From assembly GCA_965366835.1 (NCBI GenBank), contig CBDUGF010000060.1:1-20842 (forward strand): 20,842 nucleotides of DNA, in the 5' to 3' direction. The translations under genes were made by a program, and so were the position numbers. Shown one piece after another: positions 6,769 to 14,571 of this stretch (position 1 is its first letter; every line of letters begins with the position of its first letter). The DNA comes from JAKGBX01 sp965366835. Lineage in GTDB: Bacteria > Pseudomonadota > Alphaproteobacteria > Rhodobacterales > Rhodobacteraceae. The notes below the pieces were generated by a model. That model had not been told where the DNA came from and ran no database searches. It saw nothing but the letters and a program-made list of their open reading frames with translations.

Positions 6769-7632
6769 ATGTCGCCAGATATCACAGCCTTTTTCGACGA
6801 GGCAACCAATACCGTTTCCTATGTCGTGCGCGATCCCGCCGGCTCGGCCTGCGCGGTGATCGATTCCGTGCTCGATTTCGACTACGCCTCGGGACGCACC
6901 GATACGTCCTCGGCCGACCGCATCATCGCCCATGTCGCGGCCGAGGGGCTCAAGGTCCAATGGCTGCTGGAGACCCATGTTCATGCCGATCACCTCTCGG
7001 CAGCACCCTATCTTCAGGAACGCCTCGGCGGCAAGATCGGCATCGGCGACCGGATCACCGTGGTGCAGGATACATTCGGCAAGGTGTTCAACGAAGGCAC
7101 CGAGTTCCAGCGCGACGGCTCGCAGTTCGATCGGCTGTTTCGCGAGGGCGACAGCGAGATGATCGGCCAGCTGCGTGTCGATGTGCTGCACACGCCGGGC
7201 CACACGCCGGCCTGCCTCACCTATGTCATCGGCGATGCCGCCTTCGTCGGCGATACCCTGTTCATGCCCGATTACGGCACCGCGCGCTGCGATTTCCCCG
7301 GCGGCTCCTCCGCAGCGCTCTACGATTCGATGCAGAAAATCCTCGCCCTGCCCGATGCGACGCGGATTTTCGTCTGCCACGATTACAAGGCGCCCGGGCG
7401 CGATGAATTCGCCTGGGAAACCACCGTGGGCGAGGAGAAGGCGAAAAACATCCATGTCGGCGGCGGTGTTTCCAAGGCCGAATTCACCGCCATGCGCGAC
7501 GCCCGTGATGCCGAACTCGGCATGCCGAGGCTGATCGTGCCCTCCCTGCAGGTCAACATGCGCGCCGGCCGGATGCCGCCGCCCGACGACAAGGGCGACG
7601 TGTTCCTCAAGGTGCCGGTCAACAAGCTCTGA
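6769..7632 (+). CDS. Metallo-beta-lactamase-fold persulfide dioxygenase (ETHE1/Blh type)
   Basis: 287 residues. It carries the metal-binding set of the fold: H70-V-H72-A-D74-H75, H145 (HTPGHTPA), D162 (VGDTLFMPD) and H204 (FVCHDYKAPG). The sequence style, especially the C-terminal CHDY and the late KNIHVGGG, matches bacterial ETHE1/Blh persulfide dioxygenases. These oxidise glutathione persulfide to sulfite with a mononuclear iron that uses two His and one Asp. Glyoxalase II is the main alternative, but the neighbouring DUF442 gene favours sulfur metabolism, since plant-associated bacteria fuse these two domains in one Blh protein. GGGAGG lies 10 nt upstream of the ATG. A stronger AAAGGAGG at 6720-6727 is too far away to serve this start. 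Cytoplasmic; no signal peptide. Confidence 0.9.
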   Translation: MSPDITAFFDEATNTVSYVVRDPAGSACAVIDSVLDFDYASGRTDTSSADRIIAHVAAEGLKVQWLLETHVHADHLSAAPYLQERLGGKIGIGDRITVVQDTFGKVFNEGTEFQRDGSQFDRLFREGDSEMIGQLRVDVLHTPGHTPACLTYVIGDAAFVGDTLFMPDYGTARCDFPGGSSAALYDSMQKILALPDATRIFVCHDYKAPGRDEFAWETTVGEEKAKNIHVGGGVSKAEFTAMRDARDAELGMPRLIVPSLQVNMRAGRMPPPDDKGDVFLKVPVNKL

Positions 7633-7688
7633 GCCACTCTGCGCAGTATGCTGGACAGGCGCGCGCCGAAGCACTAAAGCCCTGCGCC

Positions 7689-8114
7689 ATGGACACACGC
7701 AAACTCACCGCCGACCTTTCGGTCGCGCCCCAGATCGCCCCCGACGATGCCGCCGAGATCGCCGCCGCCGGGTTCAGAACCGTGATCTGCAACCGCCCCG
7801 ACGGCGAAAATCCGCCCGAGTTGCACGCGGCACGCCTGCGCGTGGCGCTCGAGGCCCAGGGCATCACCTTTCTCGATCTGCCCTTTGATGGCCGCACCAT
7901 GACGCCGGAGGTGATCGTGGAGCTGCGCGAGATGATCGCCACGGCCGAGGCGCCGGTGCTGGCCTATTGCCGCACCGGCACGCGCTGCACCAATGCCTGG
8001 GCGCTGGGCCAGGCCGGCGTGATGGACCCGGAAAGCATCATCGCCACCGCATCGGCGGCAGGCTATGACGTCAGCGGCCTCGCCCCCTATCTCGGCCAGA
8101 AGATCACGCTCTGA
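7689..8114 (+). CDS. TIGR01244/DUF442 family sulfur transferase (rhodanese/phosphatase-like fold)
   Basis: 141 residues. The family hallmarks are present: FRTVICNRPDGE (about 29-40) and the active-site loop Y-C94-R-T-G-T-R, a Cys-x5-Arg loop as in dual-specificity phosphatases and in the Blh N-terminal domain. It probably passes persulfide sulfur to or from low-molecular-weight thiols in concert with the dioxygenase 56 nt upstream. The SD is poor, so translation may depend on the upstream gene. It ends at a 113-nt gap before the convergent FliM-like gene. Phosphatase activity is a formal alternative. Confidence 0.88.
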   Translation: MDTRKLTADLSVAPQIAPDDAAEIAAAGFRTVICNRPDGENPPELHAARLRVALEAQGITFLDLPFDGRTMTPEVIVELREMIATAEAPVLAYCRTGTRCTNAWALGQAGVMDPESIIATASAAGYDVSGLAPYLGQKITL

Positions 8115-8154
8115 CTACCGCCCTGCAGGCCGGGAAATGCCGCGGCGCGGTGCC

Positions 8155-8173
8155 CTGCCCCAAACCGGGGCAG
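8155..8173. terminator. Stem-loop between convergent operons
   Basis: CTGCCCC (8155-8161) and GGGGCAG (8167-8173) form a perfect 7-bp stem with loop AAACC, in the gap between two convergent transcription units. It lacks a T-run, so termination is plausible but not shown. Confidence 0.4.
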
Positions 8174-8227
8174 ATCCAGGCCTCGCCGCCCGCTCGCAGA
8201 TCGGCGATAGCCGCCGGCATCAGCTCT

Positions 8228-9427
8228 TTATTCGCCCAGGGCCAGTTCCGACAGATCGCCGAACTCGCCCAGATCACCATATTCACCCAGGTCGCCAAGG
8301 TCGCCCAAGTCGCCCAGATCGGGCAAATCCGCCGTTGGTTGCGACAGATCCGGCAGGGCGCTCCGGCCCTGCGCCTGGTCCGCCGCCTCCGCTTCCGCCT
8401 CGGCGATCAGCCGGGACTGATCGCCATCCGCAAGATCGGTCATCTCGCCCGGTAATCCTCCGGGCAATTGGCGCAGCCCTGCGCCCACTTCCTCTGCCTC
8501 GTCGTCCTCATCCATCCGGGTCTCCGGCCCGCCAGCCAGCCGCGCACTGTCCGCGCCCGCAGACAGGCGCACGGCACGAAAGCCGTTGATCTGGCCCAAC
8601 CGGCAATTGCGCAGGCTGCTCATCCCGCCTGCCTCCAGCCGCGTGTCGTTCAGCGCCGCGCGCGGAATCGTCAGCCGCTCGCCCGGCTTCAGCTGCGAAA
8701 CCTCGGCCAGCGGCATCCTGATCCGATGCAACACCGCATTGAGCGGTGCCTCGGCCACCAACAGCGCGCCCTGCCCCAGCAGCAGCCTGCCTTCGCTCCC
8801 CGCGGCGTCGCCCGCGCTGCTTTCGGGCGCGCCCGGCAGGAGCACCGGCAGCGCGATCACGATCCCGCCCTCCTTGGCGCCTTCGCCGAGCGCGACGTTC
8901 AGGCGGAAGAGATGGAAGTCCGCCGCCTCGACCAGCAGCGACAGCATCCGCGCGCTCTCCACCCGCGCGCCAAAGCGTACCTCCTCGGCCCTGCGCGCCT
9001 CGGCGGTGCCATCGAGGTTTTCGACAAACCCTTCCAGGCTGGCATCGAGCAACGGCGCCACCAGCGCTGCATCGGTCTGCGTCGGTGCGCGCGTCTCTGC
9101 TGCGCCGGGCAGAACCCTGCCCATGGTCTGCATTTCGATCAGCCCCGCAAGGATCGGTATTTCCACAGAAGCCGCGCCGATCGCCCCCTGCGGCCCGTCG
9201 AGCACCATCAGCAGGTTTTCATCGCTGAACGCCGCCAGCGCCTCGGCCTGGCTCACCTGTTCGAGCTTGATCGAACTCACTGACAGCGCCATCTCGAACA
9301 GCTCGTCCGCGCTGCGCGCCATCGCCAGGCGGAGCGCGCGCGTCGGCGACATCACCCGCGCCTGGTGCTCCTCGCGCCCCGAGCGTGCCTTGCGCCGCAA
9401 TACGTCTGTTCGATCGGTCTCGCCCAT
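8228..9427 (-). CDS. FliM/FliN-family flagellar motor switch-like protein
   Basis: 399 residues. The central part (RAPTQTDAALVAPLLDAS, about 113-130) resembles the FliM middle domain. A SpoA-type C-ring domain follows (about 225-290: VSQLKPGERLTIPRAALNDT to INGFRAVRL). The C-terminal 100 residues are acidic and low-complexity, ending with seven DLG-type triplets. FliM normally forms the C-ring that binds CheY-P. This gene sits alone, 160 nt downstream of a sensor kinase gene, with no flagellar gene in view. The ATG at 9427 is chosen; an in-frame GTG at 9439 is also possible and neither has a well-spaced SD. It may be a second switch protein or may serve another signalling output. Confidence 0.75.
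   Translation of the reverse strand: MGETDRTDVLRRKARSGREEHQARVMSPTRALRLAMARSADELFEMALSVSSIKLEQVSQAEALAAFSDENLLMVLDGPQGAIGAASVEIPILAGLIEMQTMGRVLPGAAETRAPTQTDAALVAPLLDASLEGFVENLDGTAEARRAEEVRFGARVESARMLSLLVEAADFHLFRLNVALGEGAKEGGIVIALPVLLPGAPESSAGDAAGSEGRLLLGQGALLVAEAPLNAVLHRIRMPLAEVSQLKPGERLTIPRAALNDTRLEAGGMSSLRNCRLGQINGFRAVRLSAGADSARLAGGPETRMDEDDEAEEVGAGLRQLPGGLPGEMTDLADGDQSRLIAEAEAEAADQAQGRSALPDLSQPTADLPDLGDLGDLGDLGEYGDLGEFGDLSELALGE
8258..8320 (-). repeat. Seven 9-nt units encoding DLG-type tripeptides
   Basis: Near the end of the FliM-like gene seven consecutive codon triplets encode DLG DLG DLG DLG EYG DLG EFG. The DNA units are similar but not identical, as expected of a coding tandem repeat maintained by selection or slippage. 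Confidence 0.75.
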
Positions 9428-9587
9428 AGCCTCCGCCACCGCCTTCTGCGGGTCTGTTTGGCCAGTTTAGGCCAGAAGGAGTTACCAAGCCCTTATCGGC
9501 GTGGGGGAAATTGCCCGCATGGCGCTGTTCGATCCGCATCGCCCGGTGCCGGTTTCCAGCTTCGGCGCGCCGCACTCAACGCCAGCC

Positions 9588-12281
9588 TCATTGCGCCGCC
9601 AATGCCACGCCTTCAGGCAGGGTCACGCGAAATGCCGCCCCGCCCTGCCCCGGCAGATACGAGATCGAGCCACCGAGCCGTGCCATGATCTCGCGGCAGA
9701 TCGCCAGGCCAAGCCCGGCGCCCCCGGCCTTCTGATCGCTGACCCGGAAGAATTTCTCGAACACGATCCGTTGTGCATCGCGCGGCACGCCGCTGCCATT
9801 GTCGATGAAATCCACGCTCAGCCCGGCCTCGCTCCGGCTCAGCTGCACGGTCAGCTCGGGCGGATCGGCAACACAGTATTTCTGCGCGTTGGCGATCAGG
9901 TTGATGAAGACCTGTGCCAGCCGGTCGAGATCGGTCTCGATCATCACCGCCTCGGCTTCGCGATTGCGCCGGATCACCAGGCTGCGCTCGGCGCCCGACG
10001 CCGCCACCGCATGATCGATCACCGACGACAGGCTGCCGCGCCGCACATTCATGCTGACCTGGCCGTTTTCCAGCACGCTCAGATCGAGAAGATCATCGAG
10101 CAGCCGGGTCAGCCGCAGCGTCTCGTCATGGATGATCGACGAGTATTTGCCCTTCTCCTCCTCCGCCAAGCCCTTGGTATCGCGCAGGATTTCCGAAAAT
10201 GCCCGGATCGAGGTCATCGGTGTCCTGAGCTCGTGGCTGATCTGGCTCAGGAAAGCGTCCTTCTGCACGGAAAGCTGGGTCAGCTTGTCGTTGGCTTCGC
10301 GCAATTGCCTTGCGGTGCGGCTCAGCTCGGTCGATTTCGCTTCCAACTGGCTGGAATATTCCATCATCTGCGCGGTCTCGTCGGCCACCGCCATCAGGTC
10401 TTCCACCGTGACGCTCGCACCGCCCACGATCTGGCCCACCATCGCATGCGCCGTCGCCGCGCCCACCGAACCGCTCAGCTCGCGCTCCAGCACGTTGAGG
10501 AAATCCGGGCTCGGCTCGGGCAGATAGCCCGCCAGCCCCTGGCGCTGCGCCTCGCGCTGAAACAGCGTCTGCGCCTCGCCCGGCCCGATGATGCGCTGCG
10601 CCATGATCAGCAGATCCTCGCTTTGCGCCATGCCCCCGGACCAGCTCTGCCGGCGCGCCGAATGCTGGAACACATCGACGAATTGCGCCCCCTGCAACCG
10701 CTCCAGCGGCGACGGGAAACCCATCAGCGAGACCAGCGCGAAAACCGAACTGTTGAGCAGCATCGACCACAGGATCGCATGCACCAGCGGATCGAGCCCC
10801 TCGATGCCGAACAGCGCCTGCGGCCTGAGCCAGCCGATGCCGAACGGGCCTTGCGCCAGCAGCGCCTCGCTCAGGATCGCACCGGCGCCAAAGCTCGGCA
10901 GCAGCATCGACCAGGTCCAGACGGCAAAGCCCACCGCCAGCCCGGCCAGCGCCCCGGCCCGCGTCGCGCCGCGCCAATAGAGCCCGCCCAGCATCGCCGG
11001 CAGGAATTGCGCCACCCCGGCAAACGAGACCAGCCCGATCGCCGCCAGCGCCGCGCCGCCGCCGGAAAACCGGTAATAGAGATAGCCGAGCAGCAACACC
11101 CCGGCGATCGAAAGCCGCCGCGACAACAGCACCAGCGAACGCACATCGCCCGACACCATCGCCCCGCCATGGCGCAGCCTGAGCCAGATCGGCACCACGA
11201 TATGGTTCGACACCATGGTGGAAAGCGCGATCGAAGCCACAATCACCATCGAGGTCGCCGACGAAAACCCGCCCAGGAACGACAGCATCGCCAGCCCGTT
11301 CTGCCCCTGCGACAGCGGCACCGTCAGCACGAAGAGGTCGGGGTTCGACCCGGCAGGCAACAGATCCAGCCCCATCACCGCGATCGGCAAAACGAACAGG
11401 CTCATCAGCATCAGGTAGGTCGGAAACATCCAGCTGGCCAATCGCAGATGGCCCTCATCCTCGTTCTCCACCACCAGCACCTGGAACATCCGCGGCAGGG
11501 TCAGGAACGCCGCGGCGGAGAGGAAAATCAGCCCGGCCCAGCGCCCGCCCGCCACCTGCCAGGTGCCGATCTCGCTCTGGTCGATCCGCGCCAGGGTCTC
11601 GCTCACGCCCCCGCCCAGGCCCCAGACCACGAACACACCCACCGCCAGCAGCGCGAACAGCTTCACCACCGCCTCCAGCGCGATCGCCATCACCACGCCG
11701 CTGTGGCGTTCGTTGGCATCGAGGTTGCGGGTGCCGAACAGCACGGTGAACAGTGCCAGCCCCGCCGCCACCCACAATGCGGTCGAGCGGCTGTCGCCCA
11801 GCGCGGGCGCAGTCCCGGCCTCCTGCCCGGCCTGGGCAAAGGCCGCGAAAGAGATCGTCACCGATTGCAGTTGCAGCGCGATGTAGGGCGTCGAGCCGAG
11901 CACGGCCATGGTGGTCACCATCACCGCCAGCCAGGTCGATTTGCCGTAGCGGCTCGAAATCAGGTCGGCGATCGAGGTTACCCGCTGGGCCCGGCCAACC
12001 CGCACCAGCTTGCGCAGCCCCCACCACCAGCCGACCATCACCAGGGTCGGGCCGATATAGATGGTGACATATTCGAGCCCCGAGCGCGCCGCATAGCCGA
12101 CCGCGCCGTAAAACGTCCAGGCGGTGCAATAGATCGACAGTGACAGCGTGTAGATCACCGGCGAGCGCAGCCATTTCGCGCGCCCGCGCATCGCCGCCCG
12201 ATCGGCCATGAACGCCACCAGGAACAGAAACGCGACATAGGTCAGGCACACCGCGACAAGACTGTTGAGCGCCGCCATCAT
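9588..12281 (-). CDS. Sensor histidine kinase with sodium:solute symporter domain (CrbS/CbrA-like, non-hybrid)
   Basis: 897 residues. Residues 1 to about 520 are a sodium:solute symporter (SSS) domain with about 13 hydrophobic segments. A STAC-like linker (about 550-625) and a coiled coil (TELSRTARQLREANDKLTQL, 651-670) follow. Then come HisKA with H-box SHELRTPMTSIR (His683), an N-box with Asn798 (NLIANAQKY), G1 DNGSG (827-831) and G2 GAGLGLA (854-860). CrbS and CbrA share SSS-STAC-kinase architecture; CrbS drives acs expression in response to acetate, CbrA senses histidine and C/N status. Unlike CrbS, no PAS or fused receiver is evident. The partner is probably the response regulator two genes upstream. 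The ATG overlaps the upstream stop as ATGA, indicating translational coupling. Confidence 0.93.
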   Translation of the reverse strand: MMAALNSLVAVCLTYVAFLFLVAFMADRAAMRGRAKWLRSPVIYTLSLSIYCTAWTFYGAVGYAARSGLEYVTIYIGPTLVMVGWWWGLRKLVRVGRAQRVTSIADLISSRYGKSTWLAVMVTTMAVLGSTPYIALQLQSVTISFAAFAQAGQEAGTAPALGDSRSTALWVAAGLALFTVLFGTRNLDANERHSGVVMAIALEAVVKLFALLAVGVFVVWGLGGGVSETLARIDQSEIGTWQVAGGRWAGLIFLSAAAFLTLPRMFQVLVVENEDEGHLRLASWMFPTYLMLMSLFVLPIAVMGLDLLPAGSNPDLFVLTVPLSQGQNGLAMLSFLGGFSSATSMVIVASIALSTMVSNHIVVPIWLRLRHGGAMVSGDVRSLVLLSRRLSIAGVLLLGYLYYRFSGGGAALAAIGLVSFAGVAQFLPAMLGGLYWRGATRAGALAGLAVGFAVWTWSMLLPSFGAGAILSEALLAQGPFGIGWLRPQALFGIEGLDPLVHAILWSMLLNSSVFALVSLMGFPSPLERLQGAQFVDVFQHSARRQSWSGGMAQSEDLLIMAQRIIGPGEAQTLFQREAQRQGLAGYLPEPSPDFLNVLERELSGSVGAATAHAMVGQIVGGASVTVEDLMAVADETAQMMEYSSQLEAKSTELSRTARQLREANDKLTQLSVQKDAFLSQISHELRTPMTSIRAFSEILRDTKGLAEEEKGKYSSIIHDETLRLTRLLDDLLDLSVLENGQVSMNVRRGSLSSVIDHAVAASGAERSLVIRRNREAEAVMIETDLDRLAQVFINLIANAQKYCVADPPELTVQLSRSEAGLSVDFIDNGSGVPRDAQRIVFEKFFRVSDQKAGGAGLGLAICREIMARLGGSISYLPGQGGAAFRVTLPEGVALAAQ

Positions 12282-12697
12282 CCGCCCCTCTCGGACCGTT
12301 TCCTGTCAGCTGTCCTTGCCGGCGTCTCGCGCCGCGCGCCTGCAGCGGCGTCGCCAGGCGCCGCGTCGGCGCCCTCGTCCTCCCGGGGATCGGTCGGCTC
12401 GTCGCTCCAGCCGCCCTGGCCCAGCCCGCGTGCCAGCAGCCCCGCCACCACCACCAGCACCAGCCAGGTGCCGAAGACATAGAGCAGCGCCACCGAGTTC
12501 GCGGTATCGCCGCGGGTCCACAGCAGCGGCACCAGCCACAGGATCGCTCCGATCAGCGGCAACAGCCGCACGGCGTCGGTCATCCGGCGATAGCGGTAAT
12601 TGGCGCGCTCCAGGAAAACCGGCCCGGTCCGGCGCGCGCCACGCCCCGAAGGGCTCATCGGGCGCGCCCGCGGCGGCTCGGTCGGCTTCCCGCTCAC
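12278..12697 (-). CDS. Small two-helix membrane protein coupled to the SSS kinase
   Basis: About 139 residues from a GTG at 12697, 4 nt after the response regulator stop; an in-frame ATG at 12658 is an alternative. A basic N-terminus (RANYRYRR) precedes two hydrophobic helices, about 43-61 (VRLLPLIGAILWLVPLLW) and 69-90 (VALLYVFGTWLVLVVVAGLL). A charged, low-complexity cytoplasmic tail rich in Glu, Arg and Ala follows. Its last codon overlaps the kinase start (ATGA). I do not recognise a named family. Its two-helix form and position next to an SSS domain recall YjcH/DUF4212, the small protein encoded before the acetate symporter ActP, but sequence similarity is not evident. It may be an accessory subunit of the sensor. 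Confidence 0.78.
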   Translation of the reverse strand: MSGKPTEPPRARPMSPSGRGARRTGPVFLERANYRYRRMTDAVRLLPLIGAILWLVPLLWTRGDTANSVALLYVFGTWLVLVVVAGLLARGLGQGGWSDEPTDPREDEGADAAPGDAAAGARRETPARTADRKRSERGG

Positions 12698-12701
12698 CGG
12701 C

Positions 12702-13070
12702 TCACCCACCCACCATCGCGCGCACGGCGTCGAGCACCTCGGCATTGGAAAACGGCTTGGTCATGAACCGGTTGGCGCCGATCTTCTCGGCCATCTCGCG
12801 ATCCTTGGTCTGGCCCCGCGCGGTCAGCATCAACACCGGGATTTCCGCCGTGGCCGCCTCCTCGCGCAGGCTTCTCAGGATGTCAAAGCCGCTCATCCCC
12901 GGCAGCATCACGTCAAGGATGATCAGGTCGGGGCGCTTTCGCAGCACCGTCGCAATCGCGGTCTGGCCGTTGGAATGGGTATCCACCTTCCAGCCATCGC
13001 GCGACAGGATGAAGCTGATCGCCTCGATGATATTCGGCTCATCCTCGATCAACAGGACATGCTTGCCCAT
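12702..13070 (-). CDS. Single-domain response regulator (CheY-like receiver)
   Basis: 122 residues, a receiver and nothing else. Conserved residues are acidic pair E9-D10, phospho-acceptor D53 (LILDVMLPG), T83 (MLTARG) and K105 (TKPF). With no DNA-binding domain it must signal through protein contact or pass phosphate on. It is in an operon with the SSS kinase, the likely phosphodonor. GGAGG lies about 10 nt upstream of the ATG. CrbR, the usual CrbS partner, has a LuxR-type HTH, so this pathway would need a different output; the FliM-like and ScfR-like neighbours are candidates (inference). Confidence 0.92.
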   Translation of the reverse strand: MGKHVLLIEDEPNIIEAISFILSRDGWKVDTHSNGQTAIATVLRKRPDLIILDVMLPGMSGFDILRSLREEAATAEIPVLMLTARGQTKDREMAEKIGANRFMTKPFSNAEVLDAVRAMVGG

Positions 13071-13087
13071 ATGTCGTCGCCCTCCCC

Positions 13088-13111
13088 CAGGGCCGGTCGT
13101 TCCCGGCCCTG
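13088..13111 (-). other. Stem-loop between the ScfR-like and response regulator genes
   Basis: CAGGGCCGG and CCGGCCCTG form a perfect 9-bp stem with a 6-nt loop in the 75-nt gap, ending about 17 nt before the response regulator ATG. There is no T-run on the minus strand. It may attenuate read-through or set relative mRNA stability. Confidence 0.4.
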
Positions 13112-13145
13112 CCTGCCTTCGTTATCCCCAATCGGCGCGCCCAAG

Positions 13146-14456
13146 TCAAAACCCATCGGCCATGATCGACGGTTCGCGCCGCGCCGGGCAGTCGCGCACC
13201 GCACAGATCCGGCAATTCGCGCCCACCGGCGCGCTGTCCTCGCGCGGCGCGCCGGCTTGCGGCAGGATCAGCATATGCGCCTCGTAGAGCGGTTCGCGGT
13301 TGAGCCCCGGCGCACCGCAGGGCTGGGCCACGGCGAAGGCGGCAAAGTCGCGGCGCTGGGCCGGCTCGTCGCTGCGCCCGGGCTGGTGCAGGGTCTCGAA
13401 CAGCGGCACCATCGGCCGGCTCAGCGCGCGAAACAGCGGCCACAGCGGGCAGGCCGAGCCATAGCGCGGCAGCACGAAGCCTTCCACCGGCTGGCGAAAG
13501 ATGATCGTGCCCGAGCCGTCGCAGATCGCCAGCCCGGCCTCGATCTCCGGCAGGCTGGCGATCCGTCGCAGCGCACAGCCCAGATCGACGCCAAACCGCG
13601 CCGCCAGACGCAGCGGATCGGGCGCCGCGCCCGCAATCGCCTCCAGCACCGCATCGAGCGGCATCGCGATGGCGTCGCGGCGATAGCGCTCCAGCGCGGC
13701 CAGCGCCTGGGCCTGCGCGCTGGCCGAAACCAGCTCCGCCGCCCCGGCCACGATCTGCGCCGGCGTGTCCTCGCCCGCAGCACCCTCCAGCATCGCGAAA
13801 GGCCCGCGCCGCGCGGCGAAAAACGCCTCGACCTCATCCTGCGGCGAGCCCGGATCGGCCTCCCCGGCATCGGCCGCGTCCAGGTATCCGGCCAGCGAGC
13901 GCGCGCCATCGGCCAGCCGCTGGGCATCCTCGTTGATGTTGCGATGGAAGCGGTCGCGCCATTCCGGCTCGATTTCGCGGGTTTCCACCAGGATCGACGC
14001 GGTCGAGCGGATCGCCGTCGCGGTATCGAGCACTTCATGCAGCGTCGCGGCCAGGTGCGGGTCGTGGGTCAGCCGGTCGTTCAGCGTCTCGACCGCGCGT
14101 TCCAGCGTCGCGATCCGCCGCCGCTGCGCCGCCATCAGCCGGGCCCAGCCGGGAAACCGCCCGGCAAAGCCTTCGACCTGTTCCAGCTCGGCGCCCTCTT
14201 CTCCGGCCTCCGCCGCGGCCTGGCGCAGCCGTTCGATCAGCGCCGCCTCGGCGCCCTCGGCAAGCAGCGATGGCTCGACATCGAGCGCCCCGGCGATGTT
14301 GACCAGCAGCTTGCCGCCGATTCTGCGCCGGTTATGCTCGATCAGGTTGAGATAGGAGGGCGAGATCCCGACCCTCTCGGCCAGGTCCGACTGCCGCATC
14401 TGCTGCAACAGCCGCCTTTCGCGGATTCGGCTTCCCGCCAGTCTCGATTGCGACAT
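13146..14456 (-). CDS. ScfR-family (short-chain fatty acyl-CoA) transcriptional regulator with HTH_XRE domain
   Basis: 436 residues. An XRE-type HTH lies at about 9-62 (MRQSDLAERVGISPSYLNLIE). The C-terminal ScfR/DUF2083 domain (about 245-425) includes ACPLWPLFRAL and a Cys cluster, C415-x2-C418-x4-C423 (NCRICAVRDCPARREPS). The family includes RamB of Corynebacterium and PccR of Rhodobacter sphaeroides, which respond to acyl-CoA status and control acetate or propionate genes. Typical members have an M78/IrrE-like segment in the middle. Here that region has no HExxH and instead reads LHEVLDTATAIRSTASIL (139-156) plus two helices, resembling a histidine-kinase H-box. It is divergent from the ABC operon across 220 bp, as expected for an autoregulated local regulator. 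Confidence 0.87.
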   Translation of the reverse strand: MSQSRLAGSRIRERRLLQQMRQSDLAERVGISPSYLNLIEHNRRRIGGKLLVNIAGALDVEPSLLAEGAEAALIERLRQAAAEAGEEGAELEQVEGFAGRFPGWARLMAAQRRRIATLERAVETLNDRLTHDPHLAATLHEVLDTATAIRSTASILVETREIEPEWRDRFHRNINEDAQRLADGARSLAGYLDAADAGEADPGSPQDEVEAFFAARRGPFAMLEGAAGEDTPAQIVAGAAELVSASAQAQALAALERYRRDAIAMPLDAVLEAIAGAAPDPLRLAARFGVDLGCALRRIASLPEIEAGLAICDGSGTIIFRQPVEGFVLPRYGSACPLWPLFRALSRPMVPLFETLHQPGRSDEPAQRRDFAAFAVAQPCGAPGLNREPLYEAHMLILPQAGAPREDSAPVGANCRICAVRDCPARREPSIMADGF

Positions 14457-14495
14457 CGAAATTTTTCCTCGTTTTCAACAGGTTTCTGCGTTGCA

Positions 14496-14526
14496 ATATA
14501 AGCTTTTTTACAGAACCCAACGTCAA
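14496..14526 (-). promoter_or_regulatory. Candidate promoter of the ScfR-like gene
   Basis: On the minus strand TTGACG (14526-14521) and TTATAT (14501-14496) are 19 nt apart, about 40 bp before the ATG. Box 1 of the TTTTTTACA repeats lies in the spacer, which would suit autoregulation. The spacing is longer than ideal. Confidence 0.35.
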
Positions 14527-14548
14527 CTTGTCTAGTTTTTTACAAAAT
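14501..14548. repeat. Two TTTTTTACA(G/A)AA boxes 32 bp apart, candidate regulator sites
   Basis: TTTTTTACAGAA (14504-14515) and TTTTTTACAAAA (14536-14547) are direct repeats with one mismatch in 12. They are spaced 32 bp, about three helical turns, on one DNA face. The core TTTTACAAAA is itself a near-palindrome. They stand out in a GC-rich genome and lie between divergent genes. Confidence 0.45.
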
Positions 14549-14571
14549 AATCGTTGATACCCAAGCTGTTG

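Noticed and set aside
9501..12143. 880-codon plus-strand frame antisense to the sensor kinase
   Set aside because: Gln/Arg/His-rich low-complexity translation mirroring the kinase codons. All kinase motifs are intact on the minus strand.
14491..14496. TTGCAA as a possible PccR/RamB-type site
   Set aside because: Only one 6-bp palindromic core, without the flanking bases or second copy that the family motif would need.
12600..14501. 633-codon plus-strand frame antisense to the response regulator and ScfR-like genes
   Set aside because: Arg/Gln/His-rich and lacking motifs; it spans two real genes and their gap, which argues for an antisense artefact.
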